The notes: generated by a model not told the origin, from the sequence alone. 64,000 nt of DNA from Photobacterium sp. Ph5 (GCF_022129445.1 NZ_JADQAQ010000004.1:21846-85845); one strand, 5' to 3'; positions 27,012 to 36,809 are shown, counted from the stretch's first letter. Translations and numbers: made by a program.

Positions 27012-28604
27012 TTAGATAAAAATGCTGACACATGCTGCAATCACACCGTACAAAATCATAGGGATCACCGTACGTTTTATGATGTAGCCTTCTTTATTTG
27101 CGATACCAAGGATAGTTGACACCGCAATAATATTGTTAATACACACCATGTTACCCATAGCACCACCAACAGATTGCATGGCTAAAATAGTGGTTTCAGG
27201 TAACCCAACGTTGTGCGCGATACTCTGCTGGATTGCGCCAAAGGTTAGGTTTGAAACAGTGGCTGAACCTGAGAAAAAAGCACCAAGTGCACCTAAATAG
27301 GCGGCACAGTATTGCCAGTTTTTACCCATTAGATCAGCAAACGCATTACCTGTAGTCATAATTGGCGAGTGTTCGCCTCCGATCATCATGAACTTCACCA
27401 TAATTAGAGCGCCAACAAGGGCAATAAATGGTGTTTTAATGCGTGATGCAGTGTCGCTAAACACTTGTTTTGCTTGTTGCTTATTCATTTTTAGAAAAGG
27501 AATTGAAATAAGCACAACTACAAAAAACGGAATTAATGCAGGGACATAGAGTGTTTTATATGCCCAAGATGTATCCGTACCTAAAATGTTACTTAACTTA
27601 ATGATTAACGCTTGGCTTAGATGTAAATCAGCAAAACCTAAATTAAGGTGTAGCAGAGGTGTTGCATCATTTAACAAGCCTTTTAGACCAAGTTGTTTGA
27701 TACGCGTTACGATTAAAATAACTATCAGTAATAGCGTTGGTGCCATCGCTTTAAAAACGACACCAAATGGTAAAGTCTCTTGTTGCTGTTTTTGTTCTTT
27801 CTCAGTTTGCTTTTCTAAACCAATATTGTAACGGGCAAAAATAATCGACAACGTTAAGCCAAATGCGCCACCGATCAGTGCTGGGAACTCATAGTTCCAT
27901 TGCGCCAGCCATACATAAGGTATAGTACATGACCAAATGCTTAGTTGGATAAACACAAAGTTGTGTTTTATTTGCTGCCAGTTAACAACAAATTTAAGCG
28001 CAATTACGGGAATAACCACGGCTGCCGCTGTATGCATAATTGCTGATAGGCGACCTACATCAAGCAATTCTGCATCGGGAAGTCCTAAGTTGCCTAAACC
28101 AAACCATGTAGGTGTACCCACTGCACCAAAAGAGACTGGAACAGAATTCATAACCAGTGCTAGCATGGCTACACGTAATGGATTAAAACCAAGACCGACT
28201 AATATAGGCGCTGCAATCGCAGCTGGCGTACCAAACCCCGATGCGCCTTCAATCATAAAAGCAAATGCCCAGCCAATGATCATCAACTGACCTACTTGGT
28301 TTTTACTGATGCCTTCTAACCATTGGCGAATCACATTTTCAGCACCAGATACGTTCAAGGTTCGGTTTAATAAAATAGCGCCAGCAATAATTGATATTGG
28401 CGTTATGGCGGACAATGCACCAGAAATGACGTTTGCAGCTAAAAGTTGGCTGTCGGTACCAAAATAGATCAGTTGTAAAAAACCAACGATGAGTGCTGTT
28501 ACTGGTAATGCTATATGTGATGGTAAAGCATTCTTTTTTGTCATCATCCAAATTAAAAGCAAAATAGGGATAACCGATATTGCAAGATTTAACATATTTC
28601 CCAC
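27012..28604 (-). CDS. lldP: L-lactate permease
   Basis: 530 residues with about 12-14 membrane helices. It is an LctP-family proton symporter with the conserved EGASGFGTPAAIAAPIL block near residue 118 and NLTFGAIQ...MQSVGGAMGNMVCINNIIA towards the end. It imports L-lactate (and likely D-lactate, glycolate) across the inner membrane. First gene of the operon lldP-lutA-lutB-lutC. No FMN-dependent lldD or dld gene is linked. Confidence 0.95.
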   Translation of the reverse strand: MGNMLNLAISVIPILLLIWMMTKKNALPSHIALPVTALIVGFLQLIYFGTDSQLLAANVISGALSAITPISIIAGAILLNRTLNVSGAENVIRQWLEGISKNQVGQLMIIGWAFAFMIEGASGFGTPAAIAAPILVGLGFNPLRVAMLALVMNSVPVSFGAVGTPTWFGLGNLGLPDAELLDVGRLSAIMHTAAAVVIPVIALKFVVNWQQIKHNFVFIQLSIWSCTIPYVWLAQWNYEFPALIGGAFGLTLSIIFARYNIGLEKQTEKEQKQQQETLPFGVVFKAMAPTLLLIVILIVTRIKQLGLKGLLNDATPLLHLNLGFADLHLSQALIIKLSNILGTDTSWAYKTLYVPALIPFFVVVLISIPFLKMNKQQAKQVFSDTASRIKTPFIALVGALIMVKFMMIGGEHSPIMTTGNAFADLMGKNWQYCAAYLGALGAFFSGSATVSNLTFGAIQQSIAHNVGLPETTILAMQSVGGAMGNMVCINNIIAVSTILGIANKEGYIIKRTVIPMILYGVIAACVSIFI

Positions 28605-29171
28605 CTAGGTTATTTCGTTGTTTCACGAAATTGTTTTGTTGTTATTTTTAATTATTTACTGAGTGATACGTAATAACGTAACGCATAACCGCAGTGGGAA
28701 GAGTATTTTAGGTTGGAAATAGATGATGACTATCTATTTTTTAACGCTAATGATGATGGTAAATAAAAGAAATGTGATGTTAGATAACATGCGTGAACTA
28801 ATGATTCCTTTTGTTTTCATTATTAATCAAGTAGTTGTTGTCTTTTGTTGTAGGTGGGTAATTCAGGATTAGGTGATTATTGGAAACAAACATTTTGCGA
28901 ATTTAAGCCAATAAAAATGCTGGTTTTTTGAATAAGAGGTGAGTTTGCTAAAATGTAAAATAAGACTTGTTTTTAAATAAGACTGTAATTGTAGTAATTA
29001 AACTACAAATGCAATTTTATATTTAAATTAAGATCGAAAATAGAAATGTTTTTTATTTTATGCAAATTATAAATATGATTGAACTTATATTAAAGGTTAC
29101 AAATATAATGATGATTTAAATATTAGTTGTTTTATAAAGTTAATGATTGTGAATGCATTAAATTAATAAGT
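28605..29171 (-). promoter_or_regulatory. Gene-free AT-rich region upstream of lldP
   Basis: About 570 bp with no convincing coding sequence on either strand. It must contain the lldP operon promoter. I saw no clear GntR/LldR palindrome or other recognisable operator, and I mark no -35/-10 boxes because the base composition makes chance matches frequent. Confidence 0.4.
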
Positions 29172-29223
29172 GAAAAAGCCTCTTAACTGTAATTTTAGCC
29201 ATAAAGCATGTAGTTAAGAGGCG
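29172..29223 (-). terminator. Terminator of the ECF sigma/chrR operon
   Basis: GCCTCTTAACT and its complement AGTTAAGAGGC enclose a loop of about 21 bases; on the minus strand the stem is followed by TTTTTCACTT. Confidence 0.8.
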
Positions 29224-29234
29224 AATAATAAAAA

Positions 29235-29933
29235 TTAGTATATAACTTTACCAATACTATTAAACAGTTGGCTCATACCTTGAGTAAAGTGAAGTGGGGC
29301 ATTTGAGACTGTGTAGCAAAGGCAACCTTCACTAGTTTTTGGGCTATGTCCAGAATGAGATTCGTCAAGTAATATAAAATCACCAGCGGTATAATGCCCG
29401 TTTTCATCTTCAAAATTCCCTGCTAGTAGAAGCGTCAGCTCATAGCCTTTATGAGTATGAGTCGGGATCGTACCGCCTTTGCTTATATGTAATAAACTCG
29501 ATCTTACTTCACCTTCTTCAAAGGGTAACCTGGCACGTCTAATTTTTCCTAAATTGTGCCAGTTTAACTGATTAAACTTAGTGAATGCTCTTGGTAGAGT
29601 ATATGTCATTCCTTTACATTCAATGGTTAGAGACTTTGGCTCATGGTATGACATGTTATCGTCACCGCTTTCAATAATGTCACTGAGCATGGCGGAAAAG
29701 CATGCGTCAATGTGAAGATCTTGCTGCAAATTACTTTGTGCCGTTTTTGATTGCGACCAAGAAGCATTAGCAATTTTAGGTGTAAGTTGTGATTCTAACT
29801 GTTGGCAATGAGGGCAAAGTTCAATATGTGCAGATACAGCAAGTGACATAGAAAGTGGTAACTTACCTTCTATATGTTGCCCTAGTAATTGTTTACTGGG
29901 ATGATGTTTAATAAACGAGATATTAGTAGGCAT
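29235..29933 (-). CDS. chrR: ChrR-type zinc/cupin anti-sigma factor
   Basis: About 232-234 residues; starts at 29939 or 29933 both fit. The N-terminal anti-sigma domain has the zinc motif HIELCPHC with an HH pair upstream. The C-terminal cupin has the ligands THTHKGYE and a later His in SHSGHSP, matching the two zinc sites of ChrR. In Rhodobacter this protein holds the partner ECF sigma factor inactive and releases it on exposure to singlet oxygen. Its start overlaps the end of the sigma gene by about 11-17 bp. The inferred role is a photo-oxidative or organic-peroxide response. Confidence 0.9.
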   Translation of the reverse strand: MPTNISFIKHHPSKQLLGQHIEGKLPLSMSLAVSAHIELCPHCQQLESQLTPKIANASWSQSKTAQSNLQQDLHIDACFSAMLSDIIESGDDNMSYHEPKSLTIECKGMTYTLPRAFTKFNQLNWHNLGKIRRARLPFEEGEVRSSLLHISKGGTIPTHTHKGYELTLLLAGNFEDENGHYTAGDFILLDESHSGHSPKTSEGCLCYTVSNAPLHFTQGMSQLFNSIGKVIY

Positions 29934-30495
29934 CGTCATTCTCCAAATGCAAACGCAGCTTTTGCAAGCCTAAGCGTAACCTTGATTTTACGGTACCCAC
30001 AGGGAGTCCTAACTGATCGGCAAGCTCTTGATGAGATCGCTGATTAAGGTATATTTCTTTCACTACAACTTGCTGATTTTTTGGTAGTGTTGCTATCAAT
30101 GTAATGAGTTCATCACTGAGTTGTTCATTACTTGGATCATCAGATGATGAGACGAGTTTCTGCTCAAAAATAGGCCAAATATCATCACTGTAATTATCTT
30201 CTTTTGTTGCTTGACGTTTTCGCAGAATATCAAAGCATTGATTACGCATTATTGTGTAAACCCATGTAGATACCGCACCTTTCTCGGGATGAAAAAGATG
30301 TGCTTTTCGCCAAACAGTTAGCATTGTTTCTTGAACAAGTTCCATTGCATTGGCTTCTTGCTTTAGATGTTTTAAGCCATAAGAACGAATTTTTGGCGCA
30401 AAATGTGAAAAGATAGTGGCAAAAGCTGTTTTATCACGATCAGTTGCTACACTAACGAGTAATTTTTTTTGTTGCTCAATACTGATCTCATTCAT
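29923..30495 (-). CDS. rpoE: ECF sigma factor, RpoE/ChrR (ECF11) type
   Basis: 191 residues from the ATG at 30495; an ATG 21 codons upstream would add an unconserved leader. Region 2 reads MELVQETMLTVWRKAHLFHPEKGAVSTWVYTIMRNQCFD and region 4 reads LPKNQQVVVKEIYLNQRSHQELADQLGLPVGTVKSRLRLGLQKL. The pairing with ChrR marks it as the singlet-oxygen type, distinct from the envelope-stress RpoE with RseA. The symbol is used in the Rhodobacter sense. A TGATCC-N18-TATCA sequence about 130 bp upstream of this start is a possible self-recognised promoter. Confidence 0.88.
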   Translation of the reverse strand: MNEISIEQQKKLLVSVATDRDKTAFATIFSHFAPKIRSYGLKHLKQEANAMELVQETMLTVWRKAHLFHPEKGAVSTWVYTIMRNQCFDILRKRQATKEDNYSDDIWPIFEQKLVSSSDDPSNEQLSDELITLIATLPKNQQVVVKEIYLNQRSHQELADQLGLPVGTVKSRLRLGLQKLRLHLENDDAY

Positions 30496-30598
30496 TGTGG
30501 GTGTACCCAACCTATAATGATGACTAGATTGAGAATTAGGGTATGTAATAATAGACATAATCTCAATGTGTATTGATAAATAGTGAATAGTTACATAG

Positions 30599-30627
30599 TG
30601 ATACGCCCTTAATTCAGTTATGGATCA
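30599..30627 (-). promoter_or_regulatory. Candidate ECF-type promoter upstream of the sigma gene
   Basis: On the minus strand TGATCC (30622-30627) is followed after 18 bases by TATCA (30599-30603). The -35 matches the TGATCC element I recall for ChrR-controlled sigma factors; the -10 matches the recalled TAAGA in three of five positions only. It straddles the end of the LON-domain gene. Confidence 0.3.
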
Positions 30628-31187
30628 TTTTTTTGCAAATTATCATCAATTACAGTGTGTAAAAAAGATAAGGCGGCAGTATGATCGTTTCTACTCATAA
30701 ACCACTGCTTTTGATTGACTTCTAAGGGTAAGATTTCGAGCCATCGCTGACATACCCAAGTCATGTCTTCAAAATTAGGGGTAGGGTAATAACTAGCGTG
30801 ATCGGGATGTTCTTTAAAAAGTACTTTAAGGCTATTGGCTATTTCAACATCGGTATAGTTAATATCAGTACTTTGCCAGTTGGGAACGGAAGATATCTTG
30901 CCAAAGAAAAGATCGTCTTCATCACGCCAGTGATCATCAATAAGAAATAACTCAACGGCCTGAATCGTAATACTCAGAACACCGTCTGGTAAGGAATCAA
31001 AATCAGTGATAACTACGCGTGTGCCAAAATGGCAAATCGTATTATCGATTGACATGCACAAACCGAATCCATCTTTGTTTGTAACTGCAATTTTTACCAG
31101 TTTGATATAACGAGGTTCAAAGATCCTTAACTTGCTGACCCCGCCTGGTAATAGATAAATATCTAGTGGAAACAGAGGTATTTGCAT
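30618..31187 (-). CDS. LON substrate-binding-domain protein
   Basis: 189 residues. The start MQIPLFPLDIYLLPGG...LRIFEPRYIKLV is the typical opening of the ATP-dependent protease La N-terminal (LON) domain, but no AAA or protease domain follows, so it is a stand-alone LON-like protein of unknown function. It lies directly upstream of the ECF sigma gene on the same strand and may be cotranscribed. A TGATGC-N18-TAAAG element stands just upstream. Confidence 0.82.
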   Translation of the reverse strand: MQIPLFPLDIYLLPGGVSKLRIFEPRYIKLVKIAVTNKDGFGLCMSIDNTICHFGTRVVITDFDSLPDGVLSITIQAVELFLIDDHWRDEDDLFFGKISSVPNWQSTDINYTDVEIANSLKVLFKEHPDHASYYPTPNFEDMTWVCQRWLEILPLEVNQKQWFMSRNDHTAALSFLHTVIDDNLQKNDP

Positions 31188-31230
31188 AATCTTAGCCCTA
31201 GCTGACGTATTATCGTCGATGGTGTACTTA

Positions 31231-31259
31231 CTTTATTATTATTGTTAGTACTAGCATCA
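31231..31259 (-). promoter_or_regulatory. Candidate ECF-type promoter upstream of the LON-domain gene
   Basis: On the minus strand TGATGC (31254-31259), an 18-base spacer, then TAAAG (31231-31235). This is close to the TGATCC-N18-TAAGA form recalled for RpoE/ChrR regulons, and has the same spacing as the element before the sigma gene. It would place the LON gene, sigma and anti-sigma under autoregulation. Confidence 0.3.
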
Positions 31260-31275
31260 TGATTCAAAGTATAAG

Positions 31276-31308
31276 CAGACATAAATAAGATTATTGTCTG
31301 CTTTTTGA
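31276..31308. terminator. Hairpin between the LON-domain gene and bioA
   Basis: AGCAGACA and TGTCTGCT enclose about 12 bases, followed by TTTTG on the plus strand. On the minus strand the U tract is poor, so it may be a weak terminator for bioA or serve antisense transcription. Confidence 0.4.
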
Positions 31309-31345
31309 TAAAGTTAACGATATTTTTCCCTGTCGATTATCACTG

Positions 31346-32629
31346 TTATATAGAACTTACAACCTGTTTAATTGCCATGGTTAATTGTGTCAATTGCTGA
31401 TCACTAATAATGAATGGTGGCATAATATAAATGAGTTTACCAAAAGGGCGAACCCAAACACCTTGCTTTACAAATTCTGCTTGAATACTTTCCATTTCAA
31501 CGGCTTGATACAGCTCAACAACACCAATAGCACCTAACCAACGGACTGATTTTACATTTTCAAGTTCTGCAATAGACGGAAGTTCCTGCGCTAATTGTTG
31601 CTCTATATTTGTGACTTGTTGTTGCCATTTATTTTCTGCCAATAAATCCAAACTGGCGTTTGCGACGGCACACGCAAGGGGATTTCCCATAAATGTTGGT
31701 CCATGCATAAAACATTGTGCTTCACCACTGCAAACCGTATCAGCAACATGCTTGGTTGTTAGAGTGGCTGATAACGTCATATACCCACCCGTTAATGCTT
31801 TACCTAAGCACATAATATCAGGGCTTATTTCTGCGTGTTCACAGGCGAATAATTTACCCGTTCGACCAAATCCAACAGCAATCTCATCAGCAATAAGTAA
31901 AACGTTATATTGATCGCAGAGCTCACGAATACGTTTTAAATACGTTGGATGATAAAAACGCATGCCACCTGCACCTTGAACAATGGGCTCAATAATCACA
32001 GCAGCAAGATCTTGATGATGAGTACGAATTTTTTTTTCAAAGTCATTAACGTCTGTTTCATCCCAATCATCCCAAAATCCACATTCTGGTGACTTGGCAA
32101 AAATATGCTCAGGTAAAAAGCCTTTATAAATACGATGCATTGAGTTAGTGGGATCAGTGACAGACATTGCAGCAAAAGTATCACCGTGATAGCCATGGCT
32201 AACGGTTAAAAATTTTGCACGAGACTCATTTTTCGCATGCCAATATTGCAATGCCATTTTAAGGGCAACTTCAACAGCAACAGAGCCAGAATCGGCAAGA
32301 AATACTTTTTCTAAAGCATGTGGGGTGATGGAGACGAGTTTTTTACACAAATCAACAGCAGGCTGATGGGTGATGCCACCAAACATCACATGTGACATTT
32401 TATCAAGCTGCGCTTTTGCCGCTTCAGTCAAAACGGGATGGTTGTAACCATGAATGGTCGACCACCATGATGACATACCATCAATTAACTGCGTGCCATC
32501 TTCAAGCGTGAGATAAACGCCTTGGGCTGATGTAACAGGGTAGCAAGGTAGGGGAGTTACAGTTGATGTATAGGGATGCCAAACGTGTTTTTTATCAAAA
32601 TCAATATCCACATTGTTCGTTTTTTGCAC
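31346..32629 (-). CDS. bioA: Adenosylmethionine-8-amino-7-oxononanoate aminotransferase
   Basis: 427 residues with GTG start; the AGAGG ribosome site lies inside the biotin operator. It is a class III PLP aminotransferase. Motifs are VWHPYTS at the start, GMSSWWSTIHGYNHP, FADSGSVAVEVALKMA-type (here FLADSGSVAVEVALKMALQYW), the IADEIAVGFGRTG block and the PLP-lysine in CLGKALTGGYMTLSATL. It converts KAPA to DAPA using S-adenosylmethionine as amino donor. Divergent from bioBFCD. Confidence 0.96.
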   Translation of the reverse strand: MQKTNNVDIDFDKKHVWHPYTSTVTPLPCYPVTSAQGVYLTLEDGTQLIDGMSSWWSTIHGYNHPVLTEAAKAQLDKMSHVMFGGITHQPAVDLCKKLVSITPHALEKVFLADSGSVAVEVALKMALQYWHAKNESRAKFLTVSHGYHGDTFAAMSVTDPTNSMHRIYKGFLPEHIFAKSPECGFWDDWDETDVNDFEKKIRTHHQDLAAVIIEPIVQGAGGMRFYHPTYLKRIRELCDQYNVLLIADEIAVGFGRTGKLFACEHAEISPDIMCLGKALTGGYMTLSATLTTKHVADTVCSGEAQCFMHGPTFMGNPLACAVANASLDLLAENKWQQQVTNIEQQLAQELPSIAELENVKSVRWLGAIGVVELYQAVEMESIQAEFVKQGVWVRPFGKLIYIMPPFIISDQQLTQLTMAIKQVVSSI

Positions 32630-32631
32630 AG

Positions 32632-32664
32632 ATGTAAACCTCTGTTGTTATCCATAGTTGACAG
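32632..32664. promoter_or_regulatory. BirA-type biotin operator between bioA and bioB
   Basis: ATGTAAACC (32632-32640), a 15-base spacer, and AGTTGACAG (32656-32664). The known BirA consensus is TTGTAAACC and its complement GGTTTACAA around a spacer of about 15-16 bases. The left half matches in eight of nine positions and the right half in six of nine. It lies three bases before the bioA GTG, so bound BirA-bio-AMP would block bioA and probably the divergent bioB promoter, as in enterics. Confidence 0.75.
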
Positions 32665-32844
32665 TCTACGCACTGTTAGTAGACTAGCCAAGTAGTAATA
32701 GTTCATAGAGTTATCATTTAATAGCTTTTTACTCAGTAAAAGTGAAACAAGACGTTAACAAGTAGAGCTGTGAAACATAGGATAAACATGAAGGATCGAG
32801 CAAGTCCTTGTGAGTCGTAAGATAACTATAATTGAGGTCAGACT

Positions 32845-33897
32845 GTGGAAGTACGTAATAATTGGACAGTAGAGGAAGTCCAAGCTTTATTCGATAAACC
32901 ATTTATGGATTTAGTGTTTGAAGCACAGCAAGTACATCGTCAATATCATCAGCCTAATCAAGTACAGGTCAGTACTTTGCTTTCGATTAAAACAGGTGCA
33001 TGCCCTGAAGATTGTAAGTATTGCCCACAAAGTGCTCATTACCGTACCGATGTAGACAAGGAACGCTTGTTGGAAGTTGAGCGTGTCCTAGACGCTGCAA
33101 CTAAAGCAAAGCAATCAGGCGCAACCCGTTTCTGTATGGGAGCGGCTTGGAAGAACCCGAAAGAGCGTGACATGCCGTATCTACTCGATATGGTTAAAGG
33201 CGTAAAAGAAATGGGTTTAGAGACGTGTATGACGCTGGGTATGATAACCAGTGATCAAGCCGATACGCTTGCCGATGCTGGTTTAGATTATTACAACCAT
33301 AACCTTGATACATCCCCTGAATATTACGGCAATATTATCACCACGCGTACTTACCAAGATCGACTTGATACGTTATCACATGTTCGTGATGCAGGGATGA
33401 AAATTTGCTCTGGTGGGATCATTGGAATGGGTGAAAGCTCACGTGATCGCGCTGGATTATTAGTTGAGTTAGCGAATCTGCCTGTTCACCCTGAAAGTGT
33501 ACCGATTAATATGTTGGTAAAAGTGAAAGGGACACCGTTAGAAAGTGTTGATGATGTCGATCCTTTTGACTTTATTCGTATTATTGCGGTTGCCCGTATT
33601 ATTATGCCAATGTCAGCAGTACGTCTATCTGCCGGTCGTGAAGACATGAATGAGCAGATGCAAGCGCTTTGTTTCATGGCGGGTGCTAATTCTGTGTTCT
33701 ATGGTTGTAAATTACTGACAACACCAAACCCAGGTGAAGATAAAGACATGCAGTTGTTTGCTAAGTTAGGGATTAACAGTGAGCAACAAGCCGCGAAACC
33801 TGATGAAGTTCAAGAGCATGAATTATTAGGCAAAGTGGCACAACGTGTGGCATCTCGCCCGACTAAAGATGACATCTTTTACGATGCCTCTGTTTAG
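32845..33897 (+). CDS. bioB: Biotin synthase
   Basis: 350 residues with GTG start after GAGG at seven-base spacing. It is a radical SAM enzyme: [11 protein letters not shown] binds the 4Fe-4S cluster, and the 2Fe-2S ligands and [13 protein letters not shown] are present, with the characteristic [13 protein letters not shown]. It inserts sulfur into dethiobiotin. First gene of bioBFCD. Its 3' end overlaps bioF by 14 bp. Confidence 0.97.
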   Translation: MEVRNNWTVEEVQALFDKPFMDLVFEAQQVHRQYHQPNQVQVSTLLSIKTGACPEDCKYCPQSAHYRTDVDKERLLEVERVLDAATKAKQSGATRFCMGAAWKNPKERDMPYLLDMVKGVKEMGLETCMTLGMITSDQADTLADAGLDYYNHNLDTSPEYYGNIITTRTYQDRLDTLSHVRDAGMKICSGGIIGMGESSRDRAGLLVELANLPVHPESVPINMLVKVKGTPLESVDDVDPFDFIRIIAVARIIMPMSAVRLSAGREDMNEQMQALCFMAGANSVFYGCKLLTTPNPGEDKDMQLFAKLGINSEQQAAKPDEVQEHELLGKVAQRVASRPTKDDIFYDASV

Positions 33898-35068
33898 TCA
33901 ACGCTTTCGCCATGCGTTAGCGGAACGAGATAAACAAAGGCTTTATCGTAGCCGTACTTGTTTATCTCGTAAGCAGGGTAATGATTCAGGGCACATATCT
34001 GCGGATCAACAATCATTTGTTAACTTTTCAAGTAATGATTATTTGGGATTAGCACAATCACCTGAAATCATCGAAGCATGGCAGCTGGGGTTGAGCCTAT
34101 ATGGTGCTGGCAGTGGCGCATCACCATTAGTGACAGGTTATCACTCTCCCCATGCAAATTTAGAAGCGCAATTATCTGAATGGCTCGGTTATGACAGGGC
34201 GTTACTTTTCAGTAGCGGATTTAGCGCAAATCAAGCTTTGCTTTTTACGCTATTACAAAAGCACGACAGTGTTTACCAAGATAAGTTGAATCATGCTTCA
34301 TTGATGGAAGCGGGAATGTTATCACCAGCAATGATGAAGCGTTTTCCACACAATGATATTGATGCTCTAGATAGATTACTCGATAAACAAGTCTTCGAAC
34401 CTAACCAAGCACGAATGGTGATTACAGAAGGCGTATTTAGCATGGATGGTGATTGCTCACCGCTTAAAGCATTACGTCGTGTTTGTGATAAACAAAAAAG
34501 TTGGTTAGTAGTTGATGATGCACATGGGTGTGGTGTGCTTGGTGATGAAGGAAGAGGGAGTTGTGCAGCGAGCGGAATAAAAGCAGATATTTTAGTGATC
34601 ACTTTCGGCAAAGCGTTTGGGCTTCAAGGCGCTGCAATATTATGTGATAACGATACTGCTGAATATTTAATTCAGTTTGCACGACACTTTATTTACTCAA
34701 CAGCGATACCGCCAGCTCAAGCCTATGCATTAAGTAAAGCATGTGAAGTGATACAGCAACAACCTTGGCGACGAGAAAAATTAACAGCGTTAAGTGATTT
34801 ATTCACCCAGCAACTCGATTCTGCTATACCGTTGCAGCAAACCATTACCCCAATAAAACCGATAGTTATTGGTAGTAGTGAACAAACTATTGCGATATCT
34901 GAGCAGTTAAAACAGCGTGGATTATGGGTAGGTGCTATTCGTCCTCCGACGGTTCCTCAAAATACAGCTCGTCTTCGCGTCACATTAACAGCGACACATA
35001 ACGATAAAGATATTCGCCTGCTTGCTGCATCATTAAATGAGGTGATTAATGATCAATATAATGGATAA
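33884..35068 (+). CDS. bioF: 8-amino-7-oxononanoate synthase
   Basis: 394 residues from the ATG at 33884 ([12 protein letters not shown]), chosen because it aligns with the usual BioF start; upstream in-frame ATGs lie within bioB. PLP enzyme of the alpha-oxoamine synthase family with [10 protein letters not shown], the [19 protein letters not shown] block, [10 protein letters not shown] and the PLP-lysine in [12 protein letters not shown]. It condenses pimeloyl-ACP with alanine. The stop overlaps bioC by 20 bp. Confidence 0.95.
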   Translation: MPLFSQRFRHALAERDKQRLYRSRTCLSRKQGNDSGHISADQQSFVNFSSNDYLGLAQSPEIIEAWQLGLSLYGAGSGASPLVTGYHSPHANLEAQLSEWLGYDRALLFSSGFSANQALLFTLLQKHDSVYQDKLNHASLMEAGMLSPAMMKRFPHNDIDALDRLLDKQVFEPNQARMVITEGVFSMDGDCSPLKALRRVCDKQKSWLVVDDAHGCGVLGDEGRGSCAASGIKADILVITFGKAFGLQGAAILCDNDTAEYLIQFARHFIYSTAIPPAQAYALSKACEVIQQQPWRREKLTALSDLFTQQLDSAIPLQQTITPIKPIVIGSSEQTIAISEQLKQRGLWVGAIRPPTVPQNTARLRVTLTATHNDKDIRLLAASLNEVINDQYNG

Positions 35069-35885
35069 ATTTAATACGGCGTTAAATACCGAGCCAGCGA
35101 TGCCAATAGATAAACAAGCGGTTGCATCGGCTTTTGGTAAAGCGGCGAAAAATTACGATAACGCAGCGGCATTTCAACGTAAAGTTGGGCATTTATTATT
35201 AGAGGAATTACCTCACCTTCATGCCGTAGAAAACCATAAAAAAGCGATCGATGTAGGTTGTGGTACGGGCTATTTTAGTGAGGAATTGGTAAAGCTTGGC
35301 TTTAATGTGACGGCTGCTGATCTGTCTTTAGAAATGTTAGCGCAAGCCAAACAACGCTGTAATAGCGATTGTGATTATCTATTGGCTGATGCTGAAAATT
35401 TGCCATTGGCAGACAATAGCTATGATGTTGCTTTTAGTAGCTTGGCGTTACAGTGGTGTGATGACTTAGCTGTACCACTTAAAGAATTAAAACGTATTGT
35501 TCGACCGGGCGGTATGATCTTTTTCACAACGCTGGTTGATGGCTCGTTAAATGAGTTAAAAGAAGCGTGGGCACAGGTTGATCAATATCAACATGTTAAT
35601 GATTTTAAAACAGAAAATGAAATAAAAGTTGCGCTGGCGCAAACAGGAACACAGGTTGATAAATTAGTATTCTCACCCATAGTTGTTCATTACCCATCAG
35701 CACTGGGGTTAATGAAAGATCTAAAAGGTATTGGCGCTACACATTTGCAACAAAAAAGGAAAAATGTGTTACTAGGTCGTCAAACATTAAACGCGTTAGA
35801 GCATGCCTATGATGCCTATCGTGATGAAAGCAATTTATTACCCGCTACTTATCAAGTTTGTTTTGGAGTTTTAATTAATGACTAA
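35049..35885 (+). CDS. bioC: Malonyl-ACP O-methyltransferase
   Basis: 278 residues; an ATG at 35061 is an alternative start. SAM-dependent methyltransferase with [17 protein letters not shown] (typical BioC opening), the SAM loop [13 protein letters not shown] and the [11 protein letters not shown] block. It caps malonyl-ACP so that fatty-acid synthesis can build the pimeloyl moiety. Overlaps bioF by 20 bp and bioD by 8 bp. The cognate esterase bioH is not in the cluster. Confidence 0.94.
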   Translation: MINIMDKFNTALNTEPAMPIDKQAVASAFGKAAKNYDNAAAFQRKVGHLLLEELPHLHAVENHKKAIDVGCGTGYFSEELVKLGFNVTAADLSLEMLAQAKQRCNSDCDYLLADAENLPLADNSYDVAFSSLALQWCDDLAVPLKELKRIVRPGGMIFFTTLVDGSLNELKEAWAQVDQYQHVNDFKTENEIKVALAQTGTQVDKLVFSPIVVHYPSALGLMKDLKGIGATHLQQKRKNVLLGRQTLNALEHAYDAYRDESNLLPATYQVCFGVLIND

Positions 35886-36558
35886 TGCTTTTTTCCTTAC
35901 TGGGACGGATACCGAAGTCGGTAAAACAGTCAGTAGTCGCGCTATTTTACAAGCGGCCAGTCAGCATAATATTCAAATGGCAGGTTATAAGCCTATCGCT
36001 TCAGGCAGTGAAGAAACAGCCGAAGGACTTCGTAATTCAGATGCTTTATTTATACAAGAAGCATCGCCGGTTGAGCTTACTTATCAAGAAGTGAACCCTT
36101 ATACGTTTAAAGAGCCAGTCTCTCCGCATTTGGCTGCAGAAAGGGAAGGTAAAACAATTGATTTTGATGTGCTTTCACAAGGACTAGCACATCTTAAAGC
36201 TAAATCTGATGTAGTATTAGTGGAAGGGGCGGGTGGTTGGCGTGTACCCGTAACACGTACCGATTATTTATCATCATGGGTTAAACAAGAAAAATTACCT
36301 GTAATTTTAGTCGTTGGGATTAAATTAGGCTGTTTAAGTCATGCAATGTTAACAGCTGAAGCTATTAACGCTGACGGGTTAGAGTTGGTTGGCTGGGTTG
36401 CGAATCGTGTGAATCCAGGGATTGAAAATTACGCTGAAATGATAAAAATGTTAGAGCTTAATTTACCTGGCGTGAAATTAGGCGAAATACCTTATATGCC
36501 TGGTATTAATAAGCGTGATTTATCATCTTATATTCAATTAGAAAAGCTCGGGCTATAG
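35878..36558 (+). CDS. bioD: ATP-dependent dethiobiotin synthetase
   Basis: 226 residues. The P-loop [14 protein letters not shown] opens the protein, followed by [10 protein letters not shown] and [10 protein letters not shown], all classic for BioD. It closes the ureido ring of dethiobiotin using CO2 and ATP. Last gene of the operon, followed by a terminator. Confidence 0.96.
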   Translation: MTNAFFLTGTDTEVGKTVSSRAILQAASQHNIQMAGYKPIASGSEETAEGLRNSDALFIQEASPVELTYQEVNPYTFKEPVSPHLAAEREGKTIDFDVLSQGLAHLKAKSDVVLVEGAGGWRVPVTRTDYLSSWVKQEKLPVILVVGIKLGCLSHAMLTAEAINADGLELVGWVANRVNPGIENYAEMIKMLELNLPGVKLGEIPYMPGINKRDLSSYIQLEKLGL

Positions 36559-36592
36559 AGTTAAAGTATCTATTTTTTGACACAAAGAATAA

Positions 36593-36622
36593 GAAAAAGG
36601 CACTCATTGAGTGCCTTTTTCT
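36593..36622. terminator. Bidirectional terminator after bioD
   Basis: AAAAAGGCACTC paired with GAGTGCCTTTTT around a short ATT loop, with A and T runs on both flanks. It ends bioBFCD and the small minus-strand gene that converges on it. Confidence 0.92.
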
Positions 36623-36647
36623 GTATAACTGATCGGTATTACACAAA

Positions 36648-36809
36648 TTAATTATCTTGGTTAAGACCAATGAGTAATTCTTGTGTTTCTGTTGCTGATG
36701 TTGTGCCTGTCTGATCAATACCCAGCTCTTTATGAGCTTCCTCTAAAGACATGCCAAGGTGACAACGTAAAATATCAATGGCAACTTGGTAATTTTCTTT
36801 ACTAGCCAT
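36648..36809 (-). CDS. Small 53-residue protein of unknown function
   Basis: Found by reading the gap between bioD and htpX. The ATG is preceded on the minus strand by a near-perfect ribosome site GGGAGG at three to four bases from ATTC-ATG. The product begins MASKENYQVAIDILRCHLG and continues with MSLEEAHKELGID, acidic and helix-rich with a single Cys, then a Thr/Ser-rich linker. The EEAHKELGI segment could be a small helix-turn-helix-like motif. No signal peptide. I do not recognise a family. The strong ribosome site and convergent terminator argue that it is real. Confidence 0.65.
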   Translation of the reverse strand: MASKENYQVAIDILRCHLGMSLEEAHKELGIDQTGTTSATETQELLIGLNQDN

